Positions 16,701-24,206 of a DNA stretch of 32,912 bases are shown in pieces; position 1 is the first letter of the stretch; each line of letters starts with the position of its first letter. The position numbers and the translations under genes are program-made. The stretch comes from Lentisphaeria bacterium (GTDB lineage: Bacteria > Verrucomicrobiota > Lentisphaeria > Victivallales > Victivallaceae), in NCBI GenBank assembly GCA_022768375.1, contig JALEMG010000053.1, positions 1-32,912 of the forward strand, read 5' to 3'. Below the pieces are notes generated by a model. That model worked only from the letters and a program-made list of their open reading frames with translations, did not search any database and was not told the origin of the DNA.

Positions 16701-16898
16701 GCGCTTGACCACTTCGACCTCAATCTCCTCCGGGCTGGCGCCCTCGTATTCGCAGCGGACCAGCACCGTCGGAATCTCCATGTGGGGAAGCAGGTCAATG
16801 CTCAGCCGGGGATAGAGCGAAAGGCCGATCAGGATCAGCACGATGATGAAAGCCGTCATCGCAATGGGACGGCTGACGGACCAGCGGCTGAGGAACAT
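13791..16898 (-). CDS. RND-family inner-membrane transporter, atypical TM4
   Basis: 1035 residues with the duplicated RND plan: TM1 (about 12-30), a large periplasmic porter domain, TM2-6, TM7, a second periplasmic domain and TM8-12. Family strings include PEEIEVEVVKRIEDAV, VPGVGEVRVYGA, and GIVVNNAILIMDE in TM10. The TM4 segment reads SVGVLVTNSIVVIENIF, whereas proton-driven RND pumps carry one or two Asp here (VDDA or VDNA); both are replaced by Thr-Asn. TM10 has VVNN, as in many RND proteins outside the AcrB branch. The ATG at 16898 overlaps the fusion-protein stop (TAATG). Together they should form a tripartite export system, but no outer-membrane channel gene is present here. Confidence 0.92.
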   Translation of the reverse strand: MFLSRWSVSRPIAMTAFIIVLILIGLSLYPRLSIDLLPHMEIPTVLVRCEYEGASPEEIEVEVVKRIEDAVSSLDGILHVTSLAMEDEARIQLEFNMGTDVDVAATDIREALNRIRDDLPAGAKEPRIRKIDTNATTVAQVFLVGDRTQDDLYDYADDVIADRFASVPGVGEVRVYGANEMQVHVLVDRAKLTALNLDLNSVVKKLRDNNVRKPLGRIQSGISEKNVTFTGDYRNFEEIKSLEIGSFKGRRIYLRDVAEVELMSREVRSKAFVNGRPAASFNIVKKGEANAIEVIRGIRKRVEQMKRNGELPTGMELVWFKDSGEFIQASVDDAWGSILTGIVLTAVLLFLFLHDPKSTFIVMISMPVSVVVTFALMAYLQYSFNIMTLLALGCSVGVLVTNSIVVIENIFRHLDRGEEIRAAAEHGTSEVIAAVSASALTNVVVFVPVMMMTTRIGSMMVPFAGVMVAATLVSLFVSFTLTPILACVLLKGGASGEKREDSRLAWMFRPWDRGYDRLCRMFDASIAWVMRNPGKLVLAAVAAAAAVWLLVVPRVGLSFLPFCDQGEIRIKFEFPTSYNLETTEQLIREAADHLKKFDFIRGMAISVGTANAGRGQVGAAVYLGQITLKTTEKFERKESIDDLQAKIRRELSYLDNCLVTLSIPPTFGGSGAEIRCVINGPDLEVLEAAERKVMETMPDSGLVRDMDSSRRERKVNISVTPDRTILQNMGLSAAELYESLLGSLDGVVVGDYRSGARTFDIRVRNRKEPGEMQLKQNTPGRLANNPLGTEVFARIAEESRPVIINRYDKVRTMWLYANTAPGKALGEVSSRIGEAARDALPPGYGVRMSGSVEMMNETAREFVQVIILAALLTYLLIAAIMESWLKPLLIMFTVPLGFLGMYLTLWLFRMPMSMMGLLGGVMMTGIVVNNAILIMDECGALIARGETPRRAMLLAAETKFRPIVMTSIASIAGMLPMAFGSGLGSELRASCGVGVVGGLLFASLLTLYVIPALYFLFVSDGKRKKRYRGRKGENL

Positions 16899-18079
16899 TA
16901 CCGCTTCCCTCCGCCGGAGGTCACGGCAAGCGGCGCGCCGTTGTTGAGGAACGTCTGGCCGCCGATGACGAACCGCCGGCCGACGAGATCCCCGGCGTTG
17001 AGGACTTCGCACCAATTGTCGGAGGTGATGCCCCGCACGATTTCCACGCTCTCGGCCCGGTTCCGGTCATTGACCGTGAAAGCGATGCTCCGGTTGTTGG
17101 CCCGCAGCAGCACCGCGTCGGCGGGCAGACCGTAGTTGGTTTTTTCCTCCAGGATCACCCGCAGTTCGCACAGCATGCCGCTGACCAGACGCAGGGTTTT
17201 CGGCACGGCGATCTTGATTTTGAACGTCCGGCTCTCCGGATCGACGGCGGGGGCCTTCCAGGTGACGGCGGCCCGGCCCGCGACCGCGCCGGAGACCCGG
17301 ATGAACTCCGCCGGGGTGCGGCCCGGTTCGATCGCGGGATAATAGACGGCGCTGATGTGGCAGACCACCTCCAGACGGTCGGGATTCTCCAGTTTCAGAA
17401 TATCCTGCCCGACGGTGACGAACTCGTTCTCCTCCACGAATTTTTCGGTGACGACGCAGTCGAAGGGCGCTTTGATGATGGAATCCTCCAGATTTTTCCG
17501 GGCGATGGCCAGATTGCTCCGGGCCTGCTTCAACTGGCTGGCGGCGTTGGCGATCTCCGCCTGCGCGCTCTGCACCACGGTCTGAGCCCGCTTGTAGGCG
17601 GTTTCGGCATTCTCGAAACTGGCCAGACTGACCGCTTTGGACTCCCGCAAAGTCAGGGCGCGCTCGTAGTCGTGCCGGGTCTGGGCGCAGTTGATCTCGG
17701 CGGTGCGGAGGGCGAATTCGGCGGTTTTCAGCGCGGCCTCCTTGACATTGATCTCGTCCTCCTTGACCACCACCTGATTTTTCAACACCTGACTGTCGAT
17801 GCCGAAAAGGAAGTCCCCCGCCTTGCGCCGGTCCCCCTCGTCCACTTTCAGAACTTCCAGCGTCCCGTTGATCTTGGCGGAGATCGTGGCGCGTTCCACC
17901 GGCGTCACCGTGCCCTGTACCGGGATCTGCCGCCGGAACGTCCGCGATTCCAGATGGCCGACCGTCACCCGGGTGACGCGCTCCGCCGGCGCCGCTTTTT
18001 CCCGCCCGCAGCCGGTGCCGGCGCCCAGCAGCGCCGCCATGCCCAGCAGCAGCGGGAGGGGGTATTTGGCAAGTCTCAT
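16898..18079 (-). CDS. RND periplasmic membrane-fusion lipoprotein
   Basis: 393 residues: lipoprotein signal with Cys24 (GAGTGC), then the HlyD/AcrA-type arrangement of lipoyl half (about 50-90, GTVTPVERATISAKINGTLEVL), a long alpha hairpin rich in Ala, Gln and Arg (about 95-195), the second lipoyl half (KAPFDCVVTEKFVEENEFV), a beta barrel and a membrane-proximal domain. It joins the RND pump to an outer-membrane channel. ATG 18079 has AGGA at 7 nt; the upstream ATG at 18106 in the same frame lacks a ribosome site. First gene of the operon, divergent from the LysR gene. Confidence 0.92.
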   Translation of the reverse strand: MRLAKYPLPLLLGMAALLGAGTGCGREKAAPAERVTRVTVGHLESRTFRRQIPVQGTVTPVERATISAKINGTLEVLKVDEGDRRKAGDFLFGIDSQVLKNQVVVKEDEINVKEAALKTAEFALRTAEINCAQTRHDYERALTLRESKAVSLASFENAETAYKRAQTVVQSAQAEIANAASQLKQARSNLAIARKNLEDSIIKAPFDCVVTEKFVEENEFVTVGQDILKLENPDRLEVVCHISAVYYPAIEPGRTPAEFIRVSGAVAGRAAVTWKAPAVDPESRTFKIKIAVPKTLRLVSGMLCELRVILEEKTNYGLPADAVLLRANNRSIAFTVNDRNRAESVEIVRGITSDNWCEVLNAGDLVGRRFVIGGQTFLNNGAPLAVTSGGGKR

Positions 18080-18112
18080 GATCGGATCCTGATGAAAAGT
18101 CGACATTTTGTC

Positions 18113-18184
18113 TCATAACATAATTGCAAAGACCGAAAAACACAATATATTAAGAATCGGCAAATCATAAGTGAAAGATTATGA
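18113..18184. promoter_or_regulatory. divergent control region with TCATAA/TTATGA operator
   Basis: TCATAA (18165-18170), 8 nt, TTATGA (18179-18184) is a perfect inverted repeat ending 3 nt before the LysR ATG, and another TCATAA half-site lies at 18113-18118 on the pump side. The region is AT-rich in contrast to its surroundings. The design fits a LysR regulator binding between divergent genes and repressing itself; the promoter boxes are not clear. Confidence 0.5.
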
Positions 18185-18187
18185 AGC

Positions 18188-19099
18188 ATGGCGACACTGA
18201 AACAGATTCACGACTTTCTGCTGCTGGCGGAGGAACTGCATTTCGCCCGGGCGGCGGAGAAACTGGGCATTTCCCAGGCGGCGCTCAGTCTGGAGGTGCG
18301 CAAACTGGAACATTCGCTGGGCGCGCAACTTTTTGACCGTTCCGACCGCTGGAAAATCCGGCTCACGGAAGCCGGGCATGCGTACTTCAACCGGATCAGG
18401 CCCCTCCCGGAACTCATGAAAAGCGCCCGGGAAGCGGCGCGGCGGGCCTCCCGGGGCGAGGAGGGGAAACTCTCGGTCATTCTGTCCAACGCGGTGTACG
18501 ACGCATTCGACGTGGGGACGCTGTTCCGGCGGATGTTTCAGCAGTATCCCGGGGTGAAACTCAAGATCCAGGACCGGCTGTCGTCGCCGCAGGCGGCGGA
18601 GATGGTGCGTTCCGGGGAGTGCGACGTGGGGATATTCGCCTACATCCATCACGCTTCGACGCTGGACGGTCTGCGGCACATCCGAATCGTGGAATCCGAC
18701 ATCGCGCTGGCGTTTCCCGCCCGGCACCCGCTGGCGGGCAAGCCCGACCTCAAGATCGAAGACCTGCGCCGCTGCGGTTTCATCTTTCCCGCCCGGGAGG
18801 AGATGCCGGTGCTGCGGCGATTGTTCGAGGAATACTTCATGGCGCGCTGTCACACCCTGCCGGTGATCGAGCACGAGGCGGTCGGCTTCCGGGCCATCCG
18901 CCAACTGGTCGCCGCCGGACTGGGTGTGGCGCTGGTGCCCAGCGACCGGCCGGACCGGAACATCGTGTTCCGCAAACTGCCCGACGGCCTGCGCCGTTCC
19001 ATCGTCGCGGCGTGGGACGAGAGCAATCTCTCTCCGGCGCTGCGCAACTTCCTCTCCCTGGTCCCGAACTGCGAACCGGCGGCCGCCGAAGCGATATGA
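18188..19099 (+). CDS. LysR-type transcriptional regulator
   Basis: 303 residues. The N-terminal winged helix-turn-helix (about 1-60: FLLLAEELHFARAAEKLGISQAALSLEVRKLE in pieces) is followed by a linker helix and a two-lobe effector-binding domain (about 90-295). It is divergent from the RND operon with 108 nt between start codons and an operator-like inverted repeat in the gap, so it probably controls that operon in response to a small ligand. The start at 18188 lacks a clear ribosome site but gives the canonical N-terminus. Confidence 0.9.
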   Translation: MATLKQIHDFLLLAEELHFARAAEKLGISQAALSLEVRKLEHSLGAQLFDRSDRWKIRLTEAGHAYFNRIRPLPELMKSAREAARRASRGEEGKLSVILSNAVYDAFDVGTLFRRMFQQYPGVKLKIQDRLSSPQAAEMVRSGECDVGIFAYIHHASTLDGLRHIRIVESDIALAFPARHPLAGKPDLKIEDLRRCGFIFPAREEMPVLRRLFEEYFMARCHTLPVIEHEAVGFRAIRQLVAAGLGVALVPSDRPDRNIVFRKLPDGLRRSIVAAWDESNLSPALRNFLSLVPNCEPAAAEAI

Positions 19100-19104
19100 A
19101 CGGA

Positions 19105-19143
19105 CCGGGGACCGGCCCCGGGAAAGGGCCGGCCCCGGATTTT
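19105..19143 (+). terminator. terminator of the LysR gene
   Basis: CCGGGG-A-CCGGCCC (19105-19118) pairs with GGGCCGGCCCCGG (19126-19138) with one bulged A and a 7-nt loop, followed by ATTTTC. It is directional for the plus strand; no T-run exists on the other side. Confidence 0.8.
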
Positions 19144-19159
19144 CGCGCGGCGTTTTACT

Positions 19160-20146
19160 TCAGAACGCGGCGTCGAACTGGATGCCGGAGGGGGCGAAGT
19201 CGATGCGGCGGACGAACCGGCAGGCGTCTTCGGCGCCGTACTCCCGCTCCATGCCGCAGTCCTCCCACTCCACCGACAGCGGACCGGCGTAGCCGATCCG
19301 GTTCAGCGCGCGGATGATCCCCTCGAAATCCACCTGTCCGTGGCCCGGACTGCGGAAGTTCCACCCCCGCCCCTCCTGATCGAAGTCCAGGTGCGAACTC
19401 AAAATCCCGCTGACTCCGTCCAGCGTCAGCGCCGCGTCCTTGATGTGGACGTGAAAAATTCTGTCCGGGAAGGCTTCGATGAATTTCACCGGGTCCACCA
19501 TCTGCCAGAGCAGATGGCTGGGGTCGAAGTTGAACCCGAATTCCGGCCGGTGCTCCAGCGCGTCCAGCAGCCGCTTCGCGGTGACGAGGTCGAAGGCGAT
19601 CTCCGTCGGATGCACTTCCAGCGCGAATTTGACGCCGTTTTCCGCGAAAACGTCCAGAATCGGATGGAACAACTCCGCCACGCGCCGGAATCCCCGTTCG
19701 ATCGTCTCTTTGCCCGCCGGCGGGAAACTGTACAGCATGTGCCAGATCGGACTGCCGGTAAATCCGTTGACCACCTTGACGCCCAGATTGGCGGCGGCGC
19801 GGGCGGCGGCTTTCATCGAAGAAATCGCCCATTCGCGCTTGGCTTCGGGATTCCCGGCGCACTCCGCCGGAGCGAAGTTGTCGGTCCGCGCGTCGTCGTC
19901 CGGATCGCAGATCAACTGGCCCGCAAGGTGGTTGCTGATCGCCCACACCCCGAGGCCGTGTTTTGCCAGCAGCGCCCGCTTGTCGTCGCAGTACGCCTTG
20001 CTCTCCGCGCCCTTGAAAACGTCGAAGTGATCGCCCCAGCAGGCCAGTTCCAGCCCGTCGTACCCGGCGCGGCGCATTTTGCCGCAGAGGGTCTCCAGCG
20101 GCAGATCGGCCCATTGGCCGGTGAAGATCGTGACCTTGCGTCCCAT
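19160..20146 (-). CDS. sugar phosphate isomerase/epimerase (AP endonuclease 2-like TIM barrel)
   Basis: 328 residues of the xylose isomerase-like TIM-barrel family (Pfam AP_endonuc_2 type, as in IolE/IolI/YcjR). Metal-ligand positions are visible: Glu in FALEVHPTE, Asp-His in FNFDPSHLLW, His in FHVHIKDA, and Glu in LSVEWED near the C-terminus. ATG 20146 follows GGAGG at 7 nt; a TTG at 20152 is less likely. The upstream oxidoreductase stop is 2 nt away, so the two are co-translated. In similar operons such pairs oxidise a sugar or inositol and epimerise or isomerise the keto product; the substrate is unknown. Confidence 0.88.
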   Translation of the reverse strand: MGRKVTIFTGQWADLPLETLCGKMRRAGYDGLELACWGDHFDVFKGAESKAYCDDKRALLAKHGLGVWAISNHLAGQLICDPDDDARTDNFAPAECAGNPEAKREWAISSMKAAARAAANLGVKVVNGFTGSPIWHMLYSFPPAGKETIERGFRRVAELFHPILDVFAENGVKFALEVHPTEIAFDLVTAKRLLDALEHRPEFGFNFDPSHLLWQMVDPVKFIEAFPDRIFHVHIKDAALTLDGVSGILSSHLDFDQEGRGWNFRSPGHGQVDFEGIIRALNRIGYAGPLSVEWEDCGMEREYGAEDACRFVRRIDFAPSGIQFDAAF

Positions 20147-20148
20147 GT

Positions 20149-21279
20149 TCAAGCCTCCATTTTATACCATTTGTCCGCGGACGCGGCGCCGGCGAGCACC
20201 GAGGCGATGAACGCCATGCCGCGCACGCCGTCGTCCACGGTGGGGAACTCCGACGTATAGGCTTCCCCCGCTTCCCGCGCGGCAATGGCCCGCGCCATAT
20301 CGGAATAGAGGTTGCCGAAGGCCTCGAAGAATCCCTCCGGGTGTCCCGCAGGCAAACGGCTCCACTTCGCGCCCCGGCCCGCCCAGTTGCGGCGCAGCAC
20401 CTGTTGATCGCCGGTGTTGGATTTCACGATCAGCGTTTCCGGGCTCTCCTGATGCCACTCCAGCGCCTTTTTCGTGCCGTAGACCCGGATCGCCAGCGCA
20501 TTCTCCTCGCCGACGGAGACCTGGCTCGCCATCAGCACCCCCCGCGCCCCGTTGTCGAAGCGCAGAAGGACCGTCCCGTCGTCATCCAGTCGCCGTCCCG
20601 GGACCACCGCCGCGAGATCGGCGCAAAGTTCCGTGATCTTGAGGCCGGTCACGTACTCCGTCAGATTCGCGGCGTGACTGCCGATGTCGCCCATGCAGCA
20701 ACTCCTGCCCGCTTTGGCCGGATCGGTCCGCCACAATCCCTGCTTGTTGTCCGGGGTCACCGCCTCGGCCAGCCACCCCTGCGGATACTCCGCCACCACC
20801 TTGCGGACGGTTCCCAGTTCCCCGCCGGCAATGAGTTGCCGCGCCTCCCGCACCATCGGATACGCGGTGTAGTTGTGGGTCAGGCAGAAAAGCCTTCCCG
20901 TCTCGCGCACCTTGTCCCGCAGTTGTTTCGCCTCGTCGAGCGTGGTGGTCATCGGCTTGTCGCACATCACGTCGAAGCCCGCCTCCAGCGCCGCCATCGC
21001 AATGGCGAAGTGGGAGGAATTCGGCGTGACGATCGACACGAAGTCGATCCGGTCCGGCCGTTTGGCTTCCTCGGCGAACATCATCCGGTAGTCCGGGTAG
21101 ACCCGCGAAGGGTCCAGACAGAGTTCCCTTCCCGTCTGCGCGCTTTTCGCCGGGTCCCCGGAGAAACATCCCGCGACAAGCGCGATCAGTCCGTCCAGAC
21201 CGGCCGCCCGGCGGTGCGCCGCCCCGATGAAACTGCCCGGACCGCCGCCGACCATCCCCATGCGGATCTTGCGCTTCAT
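20149..21279 (-). CDS. Gfo/Idh/MocA-family NAD(P)-dependent sugar oxidoreductase
   Basis: 376 residues. N-terminal Rossmann domain with GMVGGGPGSFIGAAHR (8-23); the family EKP motif appears as CDKP, whose Lys is catalytic; MGDIGSHAANL in the C-terminal domain holds the conserved Asp and His. It is expected to oxidise a sugar or cyclitol hydroxyl. Start ATG 21279 lies 4 nt after the xylose isomerase stop with a GGGGTGA site, within a three-gene operon. Confidence 0.92.
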   Translation of the reverse strand: MKRKIRMGMVGGGPGSFIGAAHRRAAGLDGLIALVAGCFSGDPAKSAQTGRELCLDPSRVYPDYRMMFAEEAKRPDRIDFVSIVTPNSSHFAIAMAALEAGFDVMCDKPMTTTLDEAKQLRDKVRETGRLFCLTHNYTAYPMVREARQLIAGGELGTVRKVVAEYPQGWLAEAVTPDNKQGLWRTDPAKAGRSCCMGDIGSHAANLTEYVTGLKITELCADLAAVVPGRRLDDDGTVLLRFDNGARGVLMASQVSVGEENALAIRVYGTKKALEWHQESPETLIVKSNTGDQQVLRRNWAGRGAKWSRLPAGHPEGFFEAFGNLYSDMARAIAAREAGEAYTSEFPTVDDGVRGMAFIASVLAGAASADKWYKMEA

Positions 21280-21283
21280 GGCG

Positions 21284-22318
21284 TCACCCCCGCAGCATCG
21301 CGTTGATGATGTAGTAGTTCAGTTCCTCGTAGTCCCGCTCGGCAATGAGTTGATCCATGAGTTTGTCGTCCAGCGAACGGGAGATCTCCAGCAGTTTGAG
21401 GAAAATACGGCGGCTGTAGTCGAGGTGCTTCAACCCGACGTCGTCCTTCTGCGTCCGCATCACCTTCACGTCCAGACCGACCCATTCGCCGTTGCTGCCG
21501 TAGCCGTGGCGGTCCAGCACCCGCACCTGATTCAGCGCCCGACGCGGGTCTACCGCGCCGAAGGTCAGGTCCTGATCGAACTTCAGCCCGTTCTGGTCGT
21601 TGAGGTGGACGCTCCACAGTTTCTTGTGCGCCAAAGCAAAGCCCATTTCGTCCGAGGGCGAGAGATTCGCCAGCAGCGCGTGCGCCGTTTCGATCAGGCA
21701 TCCCACCCGCTCCGGCGCATTGGTCATCAGCCCCATCGCAATGGCATGGCCGATGGTCGGAATGTAGGTGTGGTCCACCGGCTCGTTGGGTTTGGATTCG
21801 ATCATGATGCGGATGTCGGGGTCGTAGTCCAGCATCGCCTGGATCGCTTCCGCGATGTGCTCCGTAGCCGCCACCGGGTCTTTGGATTCCCGGATGTAGG
21901 TCCCCTCCCGCGCCAGCCACAGCACGATGTTGCGCGTCCCCAGCGCCTTGGCGATGTCGATGGTCCGTTTGCTCCGCTCAATGGCGTATGCCCTGCACTT
22001 CGGACAGTTGTTGGTGTAGCCGCCGTCGATGGTTTCCGGCGCAAACCACATCCGCGGCGCGACGAACTCCGGCACCAGACCGTGGCCGTCCAGCACTTTT
22101 TTCAGTTCGGAAGCCTCCCTGACGATCTGCGCCGGGGTCAACTTCGCCATCTCCGGCACCGCGTCGTCGTCGTGAAACTGCACGCCGTCGAAGCCGAGTT
22201 TCTTGTACAACGCCAGTTTTTCGTTGAATGGGACCGTCTGCCGAACCGCCGGCCCGAAGGGGTCCGCCCCCTCGTGGATGTTCCACGGCCCGAACGAGAA
22301 TCGAAATGTACCCTGCAT
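21284..22318 (-). CDS. xylose isomerase-family sugar isomerase, metal ligand variant
   Basis: 344 residues matching class I (actinobacterial) xylose isomerase strings: FHDDD with catalytic His49, IESKPNEP (Glu174, Lys176), TIGHAIA, IETAHAL (Glu210, His213), LNDQNGLKFDQDLTFGA (Asp248, Asp250) and GLDVKVMRTQ (Asp283). The site equal to Asp245 of Streptomyces XylA is His238 (SVHLN in place of HIDLN), changing one ligand of the first metal. It is also about 40 residues shorter than class I enzymes. The substrate may be a sugar other than xylose. ATG 22318 follows GGAGG at 8 nt. It is first in the operon; a GC hairpin (22341-22362) sits just before the ribosome site. Confidence 0.85.
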   Translation of the reverse strand: MQGTFRFSFGPWNIHEGADPFGPAVRQTVPFNEKLALYKKLGFDGVQFHDDDAVPEMAKLTPAQIVREASELKKVLDGHGLVPEFVAPRMWFAPETIDGGYTNNCPKCRAYAIERSKRTIDIAKALGTRNIVLWLAREGTYIRESKDPVAATEHIAEAIQAMLDYDPDIRIMIESKPNEPVDHTYIPTIGHAIAMGLMTNAPERVGCLIETAHALLANLSPSDEMGFALAHKKLWSVHLNDQNGLKFDQDLTFGAVDPRRALNQVRVLDRHGYGSNGEWVGLDVKVMRTQKDDVGLKHLDYSRRIFLKLLEISRSLDDKLMDQLIAERDYEELNYYIINAMLRG

Positions 22319-22385
22319 GATTGTTTCCTCCCTTTTTTTTCCGCCGCGCAATCCTGCGGCGGTTGACAATTCCCGGGGTCGCCGT

Positions 22386-22400
22386 GGTCGAATCGACCAT
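22386..22400. promoter_or_regulatory. operator-like palindrome TGGTCGA-A-TCGACCA
   Basis: A perfect 7-1-7 palindrome in the 5' region of the xylose isomerase operon, downstream of the candidate -10 box. The position fits a repressor site; the regulator is not in the window. Confidence 0.45.
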
Positions 22401-22463
22401 CCGCGGCTGTCCCTTTCCGGTGTCAAACGTAGCGGGGGCAACACATTTTTTCAACGTTCCGCG

Positions 22464-22482
22464 ATTGTCAAAGGTTGACAAT
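22464..22482. promoter_or_regulatory. operator-like palindrome ATTGTCAA-AGG-TTGACAAT
   Basis: A perfect 8-3-8 inverted repeat just upstream of the candidate -35 of the sugar operon. One half-site (TTGACAAT) recurs at 22363-22370. It also embeds a plus-strand TTGACA box. Confidence 0.5.
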
Positions 22483-22579
22483 TACTCTCATCAGTTTGAT
22501 TTTTTATCTCTTTCTCCGGCAAGGGCCCGGCGGGACCGCGAACGGAAGAAGATGCAAGAGAAAAGCAGGTGGCGGGGGG

Positions 22580-22602
22580 CCTTTCTTTCCGCGGAAGAAA
22601 GG
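22580..22602. repeat. palindrome related to the 1861/1907 family
   Basis: CCTTTCTTTCCGCGGAAGAAAGG has purine-rich arms around CCGCGG with one offset base, the same design as the two palindromes near 1861-1938. Confidence 0.5.
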
Positions 22603-22670
22603 AGCCGAAGAACACGTTCCGCCGGATCGATCACGCGGGGGAAACGGATCCGCCCCCCCCGGTCATCCCC

Positions 22671-22698
22671 TTGCTTTTTTCCCGATTCATGCTATATT
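22671..22698 (+). promoter_or_regulatory. promoter for the UDP-glucose dehydrogenase gene
   Basis: TTGCTT (22671-22676), 16-nt spacer, TATATT (22693-22698) with TGC directly before it. The leader is about 57 nt. Confidence 0.7.
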
Positions 22699-22761
22699 AC
22701 GCGTCGAATTCCCGGAAACCTCCGGCCCTTTTGAAACAGTGAAACCATTGGAGCAAGTCCC

Positions 22762-24126
22762 ATGAACATCCTTTGCATCGGCGCCGGTTATGTCGGCGGC
22801 CCCACCATGGCGGTCATCGCCGATCAGTGCCCGGATCATCGGGTGACCGTCGTCGATATCAACACTTCCCGGATCGCCGCGTGGAATTCCGATTCGCTGC
22901 CGATCTACGAACCGGGATTAGCGGAAGTCGTCGCCCGCTGCCGTAACCGCAATCTGTTCTACTCCACGGATATTCCGCGGGGGATCCGGGAGGCGGACAT
23001 CATCTTTGTCAGCGTGAACACCCCGACCAAGATGTTCGGCGCGGGCGCGGGCAAAGCCGCCGATCTGCAATATCTCGAAAAAACCGCCCGCAGCATCATC
23101 GAATACGCCGAATCCGACAAGATCGTCGTCGAAAAAAGCACTCTGCCCGTCCGCACCGCTCAGGCGTTGAGCCGGGTGCTGCATTCCAATGCCAAAGGAT
23201 TGCATTTTCAGATCGTTTCCAATCCGGAATTTCTGGCCGAGGGAAGCGCGATCCGTGATCTGAAAAACCCCGACCGGGTGCTGATCGGCGGGCTGGAAAC
23301 TTCACAGGGGCGGCAGGCCGTGGACGCCGTTGCCGGAATCTACCGGCGCTGGGTCCCGGAGGAGAAAATCATCACCACCGGCCTGTGGTCCAGCGAACTG
23401 ACCAAACTCGTCGCCAACGCGCTGCTCGCGCAACGAGTGTCCTCGGTAAATTCCATTTCCGCGCTTTGTGAAAAGACCGGGGCCAACATCAACGAAGTAA
23501 CGCGGGTCGCCGGCCTTGACAGCCGAATCGGAGCGAAGTTCCTCAAGGCGGGGGTCGGCTTCGGCGGGTCGTGCTTCAAGAAGGATATTCTGAACTTGGT
23601 TTATCTCTGCGAGTTCTACGGACTTCCCGAGGTCGCGGCCTACTGGGAACAGGTGGTGAGGATCAATGACTATCAGGCGGAACGGTTTGTCCGCAATATG
23701 CTGGCGGCGATGTTCAACACGCTGGCGGGCAAGAAAATCGCCCTTTTCGGATTCGCCTTCAAGCGCGATACCGGAGATACCCGGGAATCGCCCGCCATTG
23801 CAGTGACTCGCCAACTGCATGCCGAACACGCGGAAATCGCGATCTGCGACCCCAAAGCGCTCGACAACGCGAAACTCGACCTCGCGGACCTCGCCGAAGG
23901 CGTCACGTATACCGCCGATCCTTATACCGCCGCCCGGGGAGCGCACGCGATCGCGATTATCACCGACTGGGATGAATTCCGCGATCTTGACTATGCGCAA
24001 ATCTACGACGCGATGAATAAACCGGCGTTTATTTTCGACGGACGCGGTCTCGTCGATGCCGGGAGACTGCACGAAATCGGCTTCAATGTTTACCCGCTGG
24101 GATGCCCGGCGCTGACGCATTTCTGA
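22762..24126 (+). CDS. UDP-glucose 6-dehydrogenase, animal-like type
   Basis: 454 residues. Converts UDP-glucose to UDP-glucuronate with two NAD+. N-terminal Rossmann motif GAGYVGGPT (7-15), central dimer helix, catalytic Cys271 in [19 protein letters not shown], and a C-terminal nucleotide-sugar domain with [15 protein letters not shown] and [10 protein letters not shown]. These strings match metazoan UGDH more closely than the short bacterial Ugd/TuaD type (for example [23 protein letters not shown]). GGAG precedes the ATG at 8 nt. It may supply glucuronate for surface polysaccharide. Confidence 0.93.
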   Translation: MNILCIGAGYVGGPTMAVIADQCPDHRVTVVDINTSRIAAWNSDSLPIYEPGLAEVVARCRNRNLFYSTDIPRGIREADIIFVSVNTPTKMFGAGAGKAADLQYLEKTARSIIEYAESDKIVVEKSTLPVRTAQALSRVLHSNAKGLHFQIVSNPEFLAEGSAIRDLKNPDRVLIGGLETSQGRQAVDAVAGIYRRWVPEEKIITTGLWSSELTKLVANALLAQRVSSVNSISALCEKTGANINEVTRVAGLDSRIGAKFLKAGVGFGGSCFKKDILNLVYLCEFYGLPEVAAYWEQVVRINDYQAERFVRNMLAAMFNTLAGKKIALFGFAFKRDTGDTRESPAIAVTRQLHAEHAEIAICDPKALDNAKLDLADLAEGVTYTADPYTAARGAHAIAIITDWDEFRDLDYAQIYDAMNKPAFIFDGRGLVDAGRLHEIGFNVYPLGCPALTHF

Positions 24127-24138
24127 CGCGGTATCCGG

Positions 24139-24176
24139 CCGCCGCGGGATGGAATGCACGGCATGTCCCGCGGCGG
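24139..24176. other. 11-bp stem-loop between ugd and macrodomain genes
   Basis: CCGCCGCGGGA (24139-24149) and TCCCGCGGCGG (24166-24176) pair perfectly around a 16-nt loop. No T-run follows on either strand, so it is not a standard terminator; it could adjust relative expression of the two genes. Confidence 0.55.
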
Positions 24177-24206
24177 AAGGAAACACATTCGGAGAGGGGG
24201 AAGGCA

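Larger units (their letters stand above)
22319..22670 (-). promoter_or_regulatory. regulatory region of the sugar operon
   Basis: No gene seen. It contains a GC hairpin (CCGCCGC 22341-22347 / GCGGCGG 22356-22362), a 15-bp palindrome (22386-22400), a weak candidate promoter on the minus strand (TTGAAA 22449-22454, 16 nt, TACGTT 22427-22432), a 19-bp palindrome (22464-22482) and a short CCGCGG-centred palindrome (22580-22602). TTGACAAT occurs both inside the 19-bp palindrome and again at 22363-22370. Confidence 0.45.

Noticed and set aside
15120-17135. A 671-codon plus-strand frame opposite the RND gene
   Set aside because: Antisense shadow with biased composition, no membrane pattern or family match.
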